Under the pieces are notes generated by a model, which saw only the letters and a list, made by a program, of their open reading frames with translations, had not been told where the DNA came from and did no database searches. Shown here in pieces: positions 24,127 through 32,714 of a stretch of DNA of 43,455 bases. Numbering within the stretch: position 1 is the stretch's first letter; every line of letters starts with the position of its first letter. The DNA is taken from contig JAGDXU010000004.1 in NCBI GenBank assembly GCA_023269965.1, positions 1 to 43,455 of the forward strand. The letters are read 5' to 3'. Both the position numbers and the translations under genes were made by a program. This DNA is from Candidatus Parvarchaeota archaeon. Its GTDB lineage: Archaea; Nanobdellota; Nanobdellia; Parvarchaeales; Parvarchaeaceae.

Positions 24127-24838
24127 CATCGAGAAGTTAAGCGTAAGGATAAAGGAGAAGAATCTGCTAAGGGAAGTCAGCCTTCATGTGAAGACTGGTG
24201 AGACTCACATATTGATGGGTCCGAACGGAAGTGGAAAGACAACGCTCGCAAGGGCGATATTAGGGGACAAGAGGTATACTGTGACGGAGGGGAGGATAGA
24301 ATTCAATGGTGCTGATATGCTCAAGCTAAAGCCGCACGAAAGAGCCAGGATGGGCATATTTGTAAGCTTTCAAGAACCTGTCACATTGCAAGGAGTGAAT
24401 ACACTAAGTTTTCTGAAAGCGTCCTATGAGAGCATCAACTCGACTAAGGTCACCATGAGTGAATTCAAGAATATAGTTGGGAAGAATCTCCAGAGGATAG
24501 GGCTCCCTGAATCCGTCAATGAGAGGTATGTAAACGAAGGTTTTTCTGGCGGAGAAAAAAAGAAATTTGAGCTTCTTCAGCTTCTTTTGCTTAAACCAAA
24601 GATTGCAATACTAGATGAGATAGACACGGGCCTGGATTTGGATTCGATGAAAGTGCTGTCTAATGCGGTGAATGAGATGCTGCCAGAAACTGGCTTCCTT
24701 ATAATCACACACAATGACAGGATACTAAAACACATAAAACCCACACTAGTGCACGTGATGAAAGAGGGGAGCATTACTAGATCAGGCGGGTTGGAGTTAG
24801 TGGAGGAGATAGAAAAAGGAGGATACAAAATTGGCTGA
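24110..24838 (+). CDS. sufC: Fe-S assembly ATPase SufC
   Basis: The 242-residue ABC ATPase has Walker A GPNGSGKTT (37-45), the SufC-specific segment GIFVSFQEPVTLQGVNTLSFL, signature FSGGEKKKFELLQ, Walker B AILDEIDTGLDLDS and the H-loop ITHND. SufC drives the SufBCD scaffold, where Fe-S clusters are built. The ATG lies inside the end of the regulator gene (17-bp overlap) with GGAG about 9 nt before it, so translation is coupled. Confidence 0.95.
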   Translation: MENRIDIEKLSVRIKEKNLLREVSLHVKTGETHILMGPNGSGKTTLARAILGDKRYTVTEGRIEFNGADMLKLKPHERARMGIFVSFQEPVTLQGVNTLSFLKASYESINSTKVTMSEFKNIVGKNLQRIGLPESVNERYVNEGFSGGEKKKFELLQLLLLKPKIAILDEIDTGLDLDSMKVLSNAVNEMLPETGFLIITHNDRILKHIKPTLVHVMKEGSITRSGGLELVEEIEKGGYKIG

Positions 24839-24840
24839 TC

Positions 24841-26232
24841 ATGGGAAAGCTAGAAATTAAGGCTGATAGATACGACTTCAAGGAGGATATAGACTACAAG
24901 ATGAGGTTCCCGAACGGATTGTCAGAAAAGACCATCAAAAACCTATCAGATATAAAAGGGGAACCCAATTGGATGAAAGAATTCAGGCTTAACGCTTATA
25001 GGTTCTTCTCTCGGAGGCCTATGCCTAGCTGGATAGACGGCCTAGACCAACTAAATCTAGATGATATTAGCTACTTTGCTCTCGCATCTGAAAAGAAATC
25101 TACAAGTTGGGATGAAGTACCTCAGAAGATTAAAGACACGTATGATAAGCTTGGCATACCAGAGGCCGAAAAGAAGGCCCTCGGCGGGGTCGAAGCAATG
25201 TTTGACAGCACTGTTGTATACAACAATGTCAGAGAAGAACTAAAGAAAGAAGGGATAATATTTTGTGACACAGATTCCGCAGTAAAGGACTATCCAGAGT
25301 TGGTTAAGAAATACTTTGGAAAGGTAGTTTCTCCAAACGACAACAAATTCGCCGCCCTTAACTCCGCACTTTGGTCCGGTGGCTCATTCATATATGTTCC
25401 AAAAGGAGTTAAAGTTAAACTACCACTGCAGGCATACTTCAGGATAAACGCAGCTAACCTGGGACAGTTTGAGAGAACTTTGATAATAGCTGACGAAGGC
25501 GCAGACGTGACCTATATCGAGGGTTGCTCAGCCACCACCTACTCAAAGGAGTCATTACATGCAGCAGTTGTAGAGATAATAGCCATGAAAGGCGCGCATG
25601 TAAAGTACATAACAATACAAAATTGGTCGAGTGATGTCTATAATCTAGTCACCAAAAGAGCATTCGCGTATGAGAACGCGTATGTCGAGTGGATAGACGC
25701 AAATGTAGGAGCTAAGCTAACAGCTAAATACCCCTCCGTCTACATGCTTGAGCCGGGGGCGAAGGCTAATATACTTTCAATAGCGTTTGCGGACAAAGAC
25801 CAGCACCAAGATGCCGGCGCTAAGGCTGTACATCTAGCCCCTGCGACAAGCTCGGTTATAAGGTCAAAGTCGATATGCTTGAACGGCGGAAGGACAACCT
25901 ACAGGGGATTGGTAAAGATACCGCGTGGATCAAGAGACTCTAGCACAAGCGTCACATGCGATGCACTCATATTTGATGACTATTCAAGAACAGATACATA
26001 CCCATATATGGAGATAAGCGAAGAAAGCGCAGATGTAAGCCACGAGGCATCTGTGGGAAAGATCGGAGATGATCAGAGGCTTTACATGGAGAGCCGGGGA
26101 ATACCAGAAAATGAGGGGATAAACATGATAGTACTCGGGTTCGTCGGTGAATTCGTAAAGGAACTGCCGCTTGAATTTGCTCTCGAATTCAATAGGCTTA
26201 TAAAAATAAACATGGAAAACGCAGTTGGGTAG
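24841..26232 (+). CDS. sufB: Fe-S assembly scaffold SufB
   Basis: The 463-residue protein has the SufB pattern: YVPKGVKVKLPLQAYFRINAAN, DVTYIEGCSATTYSKESLHAAVVEI, CLNGGRTTYRGLVKI, then SVTCDALIFDDYSRTDTYPYMEI and VSHEASVGKI. The Cys in TCDAL and the His-Glu in SHEAS match the residues that bind the nascent cluster in the SufBCD complex. The gene starts 2 bp after sufC and ends 5 bp before sufD. Length is normal. Confidence 0.95.
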   Translation: MGKLEIKADRYDFKEDIDYKMRFPNGLSEKTIKNLSDIKGEPNWMKEFRLNAYRFFSRRPMPSWIDGLDQLNLDDISYFALASEKKSTSWDEVPQKIKDTYDKLGIPEAEKKALGGVEAMFDSTVVYNNVREELKKEGIIFCDTDSAVKDYPELVKKYFGKVVSPNDNKFAALNSALWSGGSFIYVPKGVKVKLPLQAYFRINAANLGQFERTLIIADEGADVTYIEGCSATTYSKESLHAAVVEIIAMKGAHVKYITIQNWSSDVYNLVTKRAFAYENAYVEWIDANVGAKLTAKYPSVYMLEPGAKANILSIAFADKDQHQDAGAKAVHLAPATSSVIRSKSICLNGGRTTYRGLVKIPRGSRDSSTSVTCDALIFDDYSRTDTYPYMEISEESADVSHEASVGKIGDDQRLYMESRGIPENEGINMIVLGFVGEFVKELPLEFALEFNRLIKINMENAVG

Positions 26233-26237
26233 ATGTT

Positions 26238-27404
26238 ATGGCTGACCTATTCAAATCATACATAGATATGAAACTTAACATGTCATCTATCCCAAGATGG
26301 CTAATCGATTATAAGCAAAAGGAATTCAAAGAATTTAGATCGATGGAGTTCGAAGCAAACCCGCTCTTTAAGAAGGATTCAGAAGCAAGGGAAAAAGTAT
26401 TCCTGAACGAGGGAGAGTTGATCGATTTCATCATGAATAAAGGATTGGATAAAACGGTAGACTATAGGTTTAACAAAAAAAGCGATGGCGTAGCATACAG
26501 AGACATTATATCAATTGGAGACGATGACATGTCTAGGAGTCTGATAGAATACCAAGACAACTACCCCGATAAAATGCGGCACCTGAACAACGCACTATTC
26601 ACAACAGGAAAGCTCATAGACCTACGTGATGACATATCTGGAGAGTTGGATTTGACAGAGACGACTAAGGATAAGCTTGAGATAAGCAAAGATGTGTTTC
26701 ACGTTGAAAAAGGAAGCCAATCAAGGGTTATCCTGGAGTTTACAAATGAAATGGAGAACGCAAGGATATACAAAAATGTAGACATATTCACAGAGGAAGA
26801 CAGTAAGCTTACTATGTTCATAAGGCAAAACTTCAGAATGGAAACTATCGCCTTGATAAATATTGGGGTCCATTCAAGGGGAGATATAGAGATAATTTCA
26901 GTAGACACAGGCGGGAAGATTATAAGGTACAAGGTATACGCAGAACTACTCAGTGGCAATACAAACTACAAAGAGAATAAGATTATGATATGCAATGGAA
27001 ACCAAGACATAGATGTCACTGATTTTGTGAGGCACGTAGGCAAAGGCACAAAGAGTGTGGTTAACTTCCGCGCATCTGCGGATGAAGAAGCGAAAGTCGT
27101 AATAAAAGACATCATAACCATAGAGGAAGGGGCAGACAATTCAGACGCCCTACTATCAAGCAACGGGATAATGCTGGGGGAAAACACGAAGATAAACTCA
27201 ATTCCTGCACTTGAAATAAAGACAAGCAACGTGAAGGCTAAGCATTCAGCATCTACAAGGCATATTGATTACCAAAACGAGGCTTACTGCTTCAGTAGAG
27301 GGATAGATGAGAAAGAAACTAAGAAGATAATAATTAATGGATTTCTGCTCGGCGGATTGGAGTTGAAGGATGAAGCGCTGAGAGAAAGAATCGAGATGAA
27401 TTAA
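26238..27404 (+). CDS. sufD: Fe-S assembly protein SufD (SufB paralogue)
   Basis: The 388-residue protein is a right-handed beta-helix protein of the SufB/SufD family. The conserved end IPALEIKTSNVKAKHSASTRHIDYQNEAYCFSRGIDEKETKKIIINGFL matches the family, including the His in KAKHSAS. The N-terminal helical part is weaker, as is usual for archaeal SufD. It pairs with SufB and SufC in the scaffold complex. No cysteine desulfurase (SufS) or SufE/U is seen in the window, so sulfur must come from elsewhere. Confidence 0.88.
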   Translation: MADLFKSYIDMKLNMSSIPRWLIDYKQKEFKEFRSMEFEANPLFKKDSEAREKVFLNEGELIDFIMNKGLDKTVDYRFNKKSDGVAYRDIISIGDDDMSRSLIEYQDNYPDKMRHLNNALFTTGKLIDLRDDISGELDLTETTKDKLEISKDVFHVEKGSQSRVILEFTNEMENARIYKNVDIFTEEDSKLTMFIRQNFRMETIALINIGVHSRGDIEIISVDTGGKIIRYKVYAELLSGNTNYKENKIMICNGNQDIDVTDFVRHVGKGTKSVVNFRASADEEAKVVIKDIITIEEGADNSDALLSSNGIMLGENTKINSIPALEIKTSNVKAKHSASTRHIDYQNEAYCFSRGIDEKETKKIIINGFLLGGLELKDEALRERIEMN

Positions 27405-27412
27405 GGGAGCAG

Positions 27413-28009
27413 ATGGGAAAAATTAAAACAGGATCACTTGGCAATTCAAAACGATATAGAGTAATGAGCGATAGAATGACAGCAAATTCGGCGAATGACA
27501 AGATAGTGTTCACGGTTGGACACTCAACAAGAGGCCTGAATGATTTTATTTTGTTGATGAAAGAGAATAGAATTACAGAAGTCGTAGACGTAAGGACTAT
27601 ACCAAGATCCAAGCACAATCCACAATTTAATTCTGATTACTTGAAAAATGCGCTGATTAGGAACCATATTCTTTATAAAAACCTGAAAGAGCTTGGCGGG
27701 TTAAGGAAACAAACTAAAAATTCAATCAACACGTTTTGGAAAAACAATTCATTCAAAGGTTTCGCAGATTACATGCAGACAGAAGACTTTAAAAAGGGGC
27801 TTAATCGTCTCATTGGTGCGGCTACCAAAAGAACAATCGCGATAATGTGCGCGGAGATATTACCATGGCGCTGTCATCGTTCACTCATAGCAGACATACT
27901 AACTGCAAATGGATTTGCAGTGATGGATATAATAGGTCATAATAATATTCTTAAACATAAAATAAACAAGCATGCTATAATATACCGTGGGAGTCTAGCA
28001 TATAGGTGA
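27413..28009 (+). CDS. DUF488 family protein
   Basis: The 198-residue protein carries the DUF488 core: VFTVGHSTRGLNDFILLMKENRITEVVDVRTIPRSKHNPQFN, NLKELGGLRK, FADYMQTEDFKKGL, then IAIMCAEILPWRCHRSLIADIL. The conserved cysteines and histidine in the last segment suggest an enzyme site, but the function is unknown. The first 30 residues precede the domain, and an internal ATG at residue 18 is an alternative start. GGGAG precedes the chosen ATG. It starts 9 bp after sufD and may belong to the suf transcript. Confidence 0.8.
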   Translation: MGKIKTGSLGNSKRYRVMSDRMTANSANDKIVFTVGHSTRGLNDFILLMKENRITEVVDVRTIPRSKHNPQFNSDYLKNALIRNHILYKNLKELGGLRKQTKNSINTFWKNNSFKGFADYMQTEDFKKGLNRLIGAATKRTIAIMCAEILPWRCHRSLIADILTANGFAVMDIIGHNNILKHKINKHAIIYRGSLAYR

Positions 28010-28072
28010 TATCCCTTCACGAATGAATTCACGGGCTTCTCCTTCCATAGCTTTACATAGAAAGAACAAAAT

Positions 28073-28092
28073 TCGTTTAAATTTATTGATAG
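28073..28092 (+). promoter_or_regulatory. tRNA-Leu promoter element
   Basis: TCGTTTAAATTTATTGATAG lies 20 nt before the tRNA-Leu gene and differs at only two positions from the element upstream of tRNA-Ser (13517-13536). The core TTTAAATTT is the probable TATA box. Confidence 0.5.
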
Positions 28093-28112
28093 CGTGAGAA
28101 TAAACTGTACGA

Positions 28113-28195
28113 GCAGGGATAGCGAAGCGGTCAAACGCGCTAGCTTCAGGGGCTAGTGGCTTAGGCCTTCGAGGGTTCAAATCCCTCTCCCTGCA
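28113..28195 (+). tRNA. tRNA-Leu (CAG)
   Basis: The acceptor GCAGGGA pairs with TCCCTGC (28188-28194), and the discriminator base is A. The anticodon stem CTAGC/GCTAG holds the loop TTCAGGG, so the anticodon is CAG. A long variable arm (TGGCTTAGGCCTTC) and T arm GAGGGTTCAAATCCCTC follow. The long variable arm and A73 fit leucine. CCA is not encoded. Confidence 0.96.
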
Positions 28196-28269
28196 TTTTA
28201 GATTATCCATACTTGAATGAATTCCACCGATATTTAAATTCGCAGGTCCATAACATTTAATGCATAGCT

Positions 28270-30141
28270 ATGGAAGAAAATTCAAATACGACAAAGATTG
28301 TGATGGATGATTTGGCAAAACGTCTTGGGATAACCCTTGAAGAGCTGAAGCCTTTTCTTACGCACAAAACCTATAGGTATGGAGGGGATTTTTCCATAAC
28401 AAAGGCACTTAAAGATGCGAAATCTGAGGGAATCTCGCTTGATGCGGCTGCGGAAAAAATCAAAAAACAGCTTGAGAGCTCTCCCTTCATAAGCAGGATA
28501 GAGATAACAAAAGGATATGTTAATTGCTGGTATAATTACAAAAATCTTTTCAATCTGATTATAAACACCCTGAACGAAAGTTATGGCGGGACAGACTATG
28601 GAAAGGGAGAGAGAGTAATGATAGAACACACAAGCGTGAACCCAAATAAGGCAATACATATAGGTCATCTCAGAAACGCAGCCATAGGTGATTCCTTGTC
28701 AAAACTGCTAAAGAGTACAGGATATGAAGTGATAGTCACAACTTATACGGATGATACCGGGGCACAGGTTGCGGATAATATAGTTGGGATAAAGTTCTTG
28801 GGCATGCCTGCCGAGGAAAAGGGAATAAAATTGGATCACTACTTCGGAGACAAAGTGTACATAAAAGTCAACGAATCTTACAAAACCGACCCTTCTCTTC
28901 TGGAGAAAAGGAGTGACATACTAAAAGCTATAGAGAACCGAGATAAGGAGATATCTAAACTGGTGGAGGGCATGGTCGGGAAGGTTCTTCGGGCGCAGCT
29001 TGAGACTATGTGGAGATTTGGTGTATTTTATGACCTAATAAATTACGAGTCACATATACTAGCCTATAAATTTTGGGATAATGCCTTCAATCTCCTAAAG
29101 GAGAAAGGTGAGATAAAGCTTGAGAATGAGGGAGAAAAGAAAGGGTGCTGGATATTTCAAAAGGCAGATGGAGAGAAAAAGATTATTGTGCGCTCAGATG
29201 GAACTGTGGTCTATGCTGGAAAGGATATAGCTTACGCCATGTGGAAGCATGGGTTGATGGAAGGCGACTTCAAGTATAGAAGATGGATCACGCAAAGCAA
29301 TGGAAAAACGCTATGGACTACGACTTTGGACGACAGTGAAACGGAGAACCACCCTAAATTCAACGATGTAGATCGATCAATAAACATAATCGACATAACT
29401 CAAAGTTATGAACAGGAAGTTGTGAAAGAGATTATAGACAAACTAAGCGGTGGGAAGGCACACTATATACATTATGAGTACGCTGTTGTTGCTCTCTCTC
29501 CAGAGACTGCAAAAAAGCTAGGCGTGAAAGAAGAGGACAAAGACTTCTTTAGAATGAGCGGAAGGAAGGGGATTTACATAAATGCTGATGACCTCATCGA
29601 CAGACTCAAACAGGTAATACTGCAAGAGACTAAATCTAGGAACAAGGACCTAAGTGAAGAGGAATGCGAAAAGATAGCTGAATCCTTATCGATATCTATT
29701 CTGAGATATGAGATGGTTAGGACAGACCCTAAGAAGATCCTTGTTTTCGATATGGATGAAGCACTAAGATTAGAGTCCAAAGGTGCAATATATATAGAGT
29801 ACACATTGAGCAGAATGTCAGGGATACTCAGAAATGCCGCTGAAAAAATTGAAGATGTAGGTTATAAGGATGATCTTACAGATCAAGAGAAAAAATTATT
29901 ACTTGATATCTTCCTTTTCCCAGATATAGTCGAATCTGCTGCGAGAGACCTTAACTTGACAGCCATATCAAATTTCGCCTCTGAATTCTCATCTGATTTC
30001 AATGAGTTCTATAGGGACAACTCCGTGATAAAATCCGAGGGAAGAGAGAGAAAATTCAGACTTTGGCTAGTTAATACCTCAAGAACTGTCTTAAAGAATG
30101 CGTCCGAGATACTTGGGATCATACCACTTGACAGGATGTGA
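28270..30141 (+). CDS. argS: Arginyl-tRNA synthetase
   Basis: The 623-residue class-I enzyme has an N-terminal tRNA-binding domain (residues 1 to about 110), the signature HTSVNPNKAIHIGHLRNAAIGD with HIGH, a connecting region with DDTGAQV, the variant KMSKS site FFRMSGRKGIYINADDLID and a C-terminal anticodon-binding helix bundle (REFRLWL-like end). The KMSKS motif is degenerate, as is common in ArgRS. It stands directly after tRNA-Leu and is read separately from the following YeaO-like gene (168-bp gap). Confidence 0.94.
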   Translation: MEENSNTTKIVMDDLAKRLGITLEELKPFLTHKTYRYGGDFSITKALKDAKSEGISLDAAAEKIKKQLESSPFISRIEITKGYVNCWYNYKNLFNLIINTLNESYGGTDYGKGERVMIEHTSVNPNKAIHIGHLRNAAIGDSLSKLLKSTGYEVIVTTYTDDTGAQVADNIVGIKFLGMPAEEKGIKLDHYFGDKVYIKVNESYKTDPSLLEKRSDILKAIENRDKEISKLVEGMVGKVLRAQLETMWRFGVFYDLINYESHILAYKFWDNAFNLLKEKGEIKLENEGEKKGCWIFQKADGEKKIIVRSDGTVVYAGKDIAYAMWKHGLMEGDFKYRRWITQSNGKTLWTTTLDDSETENHPKFNDVDRSINIIDITQSYEQEVVKEIIDKLSGGKAHYIHYEYAVVALSPETAKKLGVKEEDKDFFRMSGRKGIYINADDLIDRLKQVILQETKSRNKDLSEEECEKIAESLSISILRYEMVRTDPKKILVFDMDEALRLESKGAIYIEYTLSRMSGILRNAAEKIEDVGYKDDLTDQEKKLLLDIFLFPDIVESAARDLNLTAISNFASEFSSDFNEFYRDNSVIKSEGRERKFRLWLVNTSRTVLKNASEILGIIPLDRM

Positions 30142-30309
30142 TGTATTCTTACACCCCCATGAATAAATTCGTAGAGTTAATTTCGGCTTGATGTCTACTT
30201 GCTTTGAAAGCCCATGGTCGTCGTCGCTCTCAGCTTTGCGATTTGAAGAGTATCAGTACCCCCTTTGTACGTGTCTCACATATTTAAATCTCGAACCGTA
30301 TAACTCATT
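30142..30309. other. Spacer before YeaO-like gene
   Basis: No gene is supported. The right end carries CATATTTAAATC (about 30278-30290), which suits a leaderless start at 30310. The middle is richer in C and G (around 30210-30240, CATGGTCGTCGTCGCTC), but I recognise no RNA family. Confidence 0.35.
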
Positions 30310-30660
30310 ATGATCGTTATAAGTAGGGTATATGGAAGCAAAGAGGGAGGCTTCCGGATCCTAGTTGACGGGCTTTGGCCTAGGGGGCTTACAAAGGAGA
30401 AGGTTAATGCTGACATTTGGATGAAGGACGTAGCTCCAAGCGACGAGCTTAGAAATTGGTTTTCTCATGATGAGAGTAAATGGGATGAGTTCAAAAAAAG
30501 ATACAAAGAAGAGCTTAAAAGCGCTGACAAACTTGACAAGCTAAAAGAAATAAAGGAATTAGAGAAGAAAAAAGGGAAAATCATCCTTTTATTTGGGGCA
30601 AAGGATGAGGAACACAACCAGGCGGTAGTGTTGAAGGAAGTCCTTGAAAATATGAAGTAA
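30310..30660 (+). CDS. DUF488/YeaO-type small protein
   Basis: The 116-residue protein matches the YeaO (COG3189) branch of DUF488: SRVYGSKEGGFRILVDGLWPRGLTKEKVNADIWMKDVAPSDELRNWFSHDESKWDEFKKRYKEEL, then ILLFGAKDEEHNQAVVLKEVL. The hallmark D-x-L-W-P-R-G is intact. In many homologues YAAKD replaces the FGAKD seen here. Function unknown. The next gene (HIT) starts 5 bp later, so the two are probably an operon. Confidence 0.85.
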   Translation: MIVISRVYGSKEGGFRILVDGLWPRGLTKEKVNADIWMKDVAPSDELRNWFSHDESKWDEFKKRYKEELKSADKLDKLKEIKELEKKKGKIILLFGAKDEEHNQAVVLKEVLENMK

Positions 30661-30665
30661 TCCCT

Positions 30666-31097
30666 ATGGACGAGAAGACTTGCGTATTCTGCGGGATAGT
30701 AAATGGAAAAGAAAAAGGGGATATAGTTTTTGAAGACGAGAAGACGATAGCTTTCTTAGACAAGACCCCCATCTACCACGGCCATTGCATAATAATACCC
30801 AAGAAACATTACGAAACAATTATGGACTTGCCAGATGACATGACCCTAGCGCTTTTCAAAAATACGGAAAAGCTTTCAAAGGCCGTCATGATGGCTATGG
30901 GTGCTGACGGCATACTGAATATAGTCAACAACATAGTTAGCCAAAGCATACCACACCTGCATGTCCATATAATCCCAAGAAAGAGAGGAGACGGCCTTAA
31001 AGGCTTCATGTGGCCCAGAAAGCCTTATAAAGATGAGACTGAGAAGCTAGAAACCGCAAAAAAGATAAGAGAGGCTATCAAAAAGCTCGAGGCTTAG
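30666..31097 (+). CDS. HIT-family nucleotide hydrolase, zinc type
   Basis: The 143-residue protein has the N-terminal zinc pair CVFC (C6, C9) and the triad HLHVH (H97, H99, H101), preceded by YHGHCIIIPKKHY. HIT proteins hydrolyse adenosine nucleotide conjugates such as AMP-NH2, AMP-lysine or Ap4A; the catalytic His is the middle one of the triad. It is 5 bp downstream of the YeaO-like gene. A second, different HIT protein is encoded at 36808-37278. Confidence 0.9.
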   Translation: MDEKTCVFCGIVNGKEKGDIVFEDEKTIAFLDKTPIYHGHCIIIPKKHYETIMDLPDDMTLALFKNTEKLSKAVMMAMGADGILNIVNNIVSQSIPHLHVHIIPRKRGDGLKGFMWPRKPYKDETEKLETAKKIREAIKKLEA

Positions 31098-31099
31098 GC

Positions 31100-31639
31100 T
31101 CAAGACCTGCTCTGCTTACTTATGAGTTTGAGGATATCATTCTGGAAGGATTCTACATCCCTTATCCCGACTAATCTTATCTCAGGTTTGTTAACCTCCT
31201 CCATCCTCAGGATAACCCTGCCCAAGCCAAGTATCCTATCTGCAAATGTCCTGTCTATTGATATGTCACTGATTCTATTGGCTAGTATTATGTTGGCGTC
31301 TTTTGAAAGTATCCCGTGCTGGTCTATTATCCTGTAGTTTGTTACGATATAATCCCTGAAGTATACCGACAATTCAGCGTGAAGTAGCTCTATAAGTGCG
31401 ATTATATCGAAGACTATGGGGATCAGCGGAAGGCTTCCAAACAAGCCGAAGTTTATGCCGGTGTATATAGATATTGACGAGAATGTGAGGTTATAGCTTC
31501 TGTAAACCAATCCGATTATGAAGAAAACTATGGACAGTCCTATGAAAGCAACCCCCGTAACGAAGGTTTTCTGTATCAGGATGGAAGGCTTCCTCCTGCT
31601 TATTATCTTTTCATTCTGCAAAAGCGCTATGTCCGGCAT
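31100..31639 (-). CDS. Membrane protein with bacterial-type PH domain
   Basis: The 179-residue protein has two helices (about residues 22-48 and 60-88) and a C-terminal PH-like domain (bPH2, formerly DUF304/YdbS-like): VYFRDYIVTNYRIIDQHGILSKDANIILANRISDISIDRTFADRILGLGRVIL. The helices place the PH domain on the cytoplasmic face. Members of the family are found in membrane-stress and secretion contexts, but the function is unknown. It is convergent with the HIT gene (2-bp gap) and 71 bp downstream of the DUF6159-like gene. Confidence 0.8.
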   Translation of the reverse strand: MPDIALLQNEKIISRRKPSILIQKTFVTGVAFIGLSIVFFIIGLVYRSYNLTFSSISIYTGINFGLFGSLPLIPIVFDIIALIELLHAELSVYFRDYIVTNYRIIDQHGILSKDANIILANRISDISIDRTFADRILGLGRVILRMEEVNKPEIRLVGIRDVESFQNDILKLISKQSRS

Positions 31640-31710
31640 ACATAATTAATACTAATCCTTAATATTTAATGATTGAAGCAAATTAAATCAAAGGAAGATT
31701 AGAGGATATT

Positions 31711-32553
31711 TCAGATAAATCCAATCTGTCTTTTCTGCCTAACTGCACCATTTAGCATATTAGCAGTGAAGCCCTTCGGGACCTTCCCATAGCTCTGAAA
31801 GTCATAGATTATCAATCTGAAAATGTTTGAAAGCGCAGATGTTATGATCCCTCCAATGACTGCTATCCCGAAACCTATGATTGCAATCGAAGCCCACAGT
31901 AAAACACTAACAAATGGGGCTAATAATAAACCTGCTATTATCAAAGCAATCCCTGGAAGGATGAGCATCAGACCATATAAATCAGAATAGATCAGCCCTC
32001 CAAATGCCTTTCCAAAGTGGCTGAATATGAAAGAAGTACTCTCTTTTATCGCTTTTATTGGTGTCAACTTTTTGTCCAATATAACCGGAACTACAAATAT
32101 TGTCGCCAATCCAATCGCTATGGATGCTACTGCCCCGAATACTATACCGCTCAGGCCGCGCATCCTAGATTCTAAAAACCTTATTAGCATTATCACCGAG
32201 GCATAGAAAATACTCCATTCTGCCACTAATTTGATGTATGGTTTCACAGCAGAGAACGCTTGCTTGTATCCTATCTTATTTCCATTCTCAAACGCCCTGA
32301 AAGCTATGAACATTGCCATTATGATGTAAGTAGTTGTAAACGTGACTACGAAGTAGAACAAGAATAATGCCAATATTATATAATATGGATTAGAAGAAAA
32401 GTTAGACAAAATAAAAGGCAAAAAAACTGCCAGCATTTCAACTATCGCTGCTATGCCGGAAATCAGCGGGTATGCCATTAAGGTTTTATCCTCAAAAACT
32501 AATTTCCTAGTGGAACGACCGATGGCCCACCCCTTCTTAAGATTTTCGAACAT
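31711..32553 (-). CDS. Polytopic membrane protein, DUF6159-like
   Basis: The 280-residue protein has six or so helices and starts ENLKKGWAIGRSTRKLVFEDKTLMAYPLISGIAA. That resembles the DUF6159 family (related to the membrane part of glycerophosphodiesterase-like proteins), with W-x-x-x-x-x-x-x-x-x-x-D-x-x-L-x-x-x-P. The segment PVILDKKLTPIKAIKESTSFIFSHFGKAFGG is also typical. Function unknown. It is divergent from the PadR regulator, and the operator-like repeat in the 161-bp spacer could serve both. Confidence 0.68.
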   Translation of the reverse strand: MFENLKKGWAIGRSTRKLVFEDKTLMAYPLISGIAAIVEMLAVFLPFILSNFSSNPYYIILALFLFYFVVTFTTTYIIMAMFIAFRAFENGNKIGYKQAFSAVKPYIKLVAEWSIFYASVIMLIRFLESRMRGLSGIVFGAVASIAIGLATIFVVPVILDKKLTPIKAIKESTSFIFSHFGKAFGGLIYSDLYGLMLILPGIALIIAGLLLAPFVSVLLWASIAIIGFGIAVIGGIITSALSNIFRLIIYDFQSYGKVPKGFTANMLNGAVRQKRQIGFI

Positions 32554-32664
32554 AATATCAAATTAGAATTAACAAAGCAATTTAAATATTACACTAAAGT
32601 CAAACATTCTATTCAAAAATCAAAGATATAGTAATCTATTAATATGAGTAAAATCAATGATATT

Positions 32665-32695
32665 ATATCTAATTTAGATATCTATTAAAGATATC
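32665..32695. promoter_or_regulatory. Inverted repeat ATATCTAA-T-TTAGATAT plus half-site
   Basis: The 17-nt perfect inverted repeat (32665-32681) overlaps the A/T-rich box that would serve as TATA box for the padR gene. AGATATC recurs at 32689-32695. The site lies 34 nt before the padR ATG, between padR and the divergent membrane-protein gene. Confidence 0.5.
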
Positions 32696-32705
32696 AGATT
32701 AAACT

Positions 32706-32711
32706 GGAGGG
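32706..32711 (+). promoter_or_regulatory. Ribosome-binding site of padR
   Basis: GGAGGG lies 3 nt before the ATG at 32715 and fixes that start. Confidence 0.5.
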
Positions 32712-32714
32712 AAA

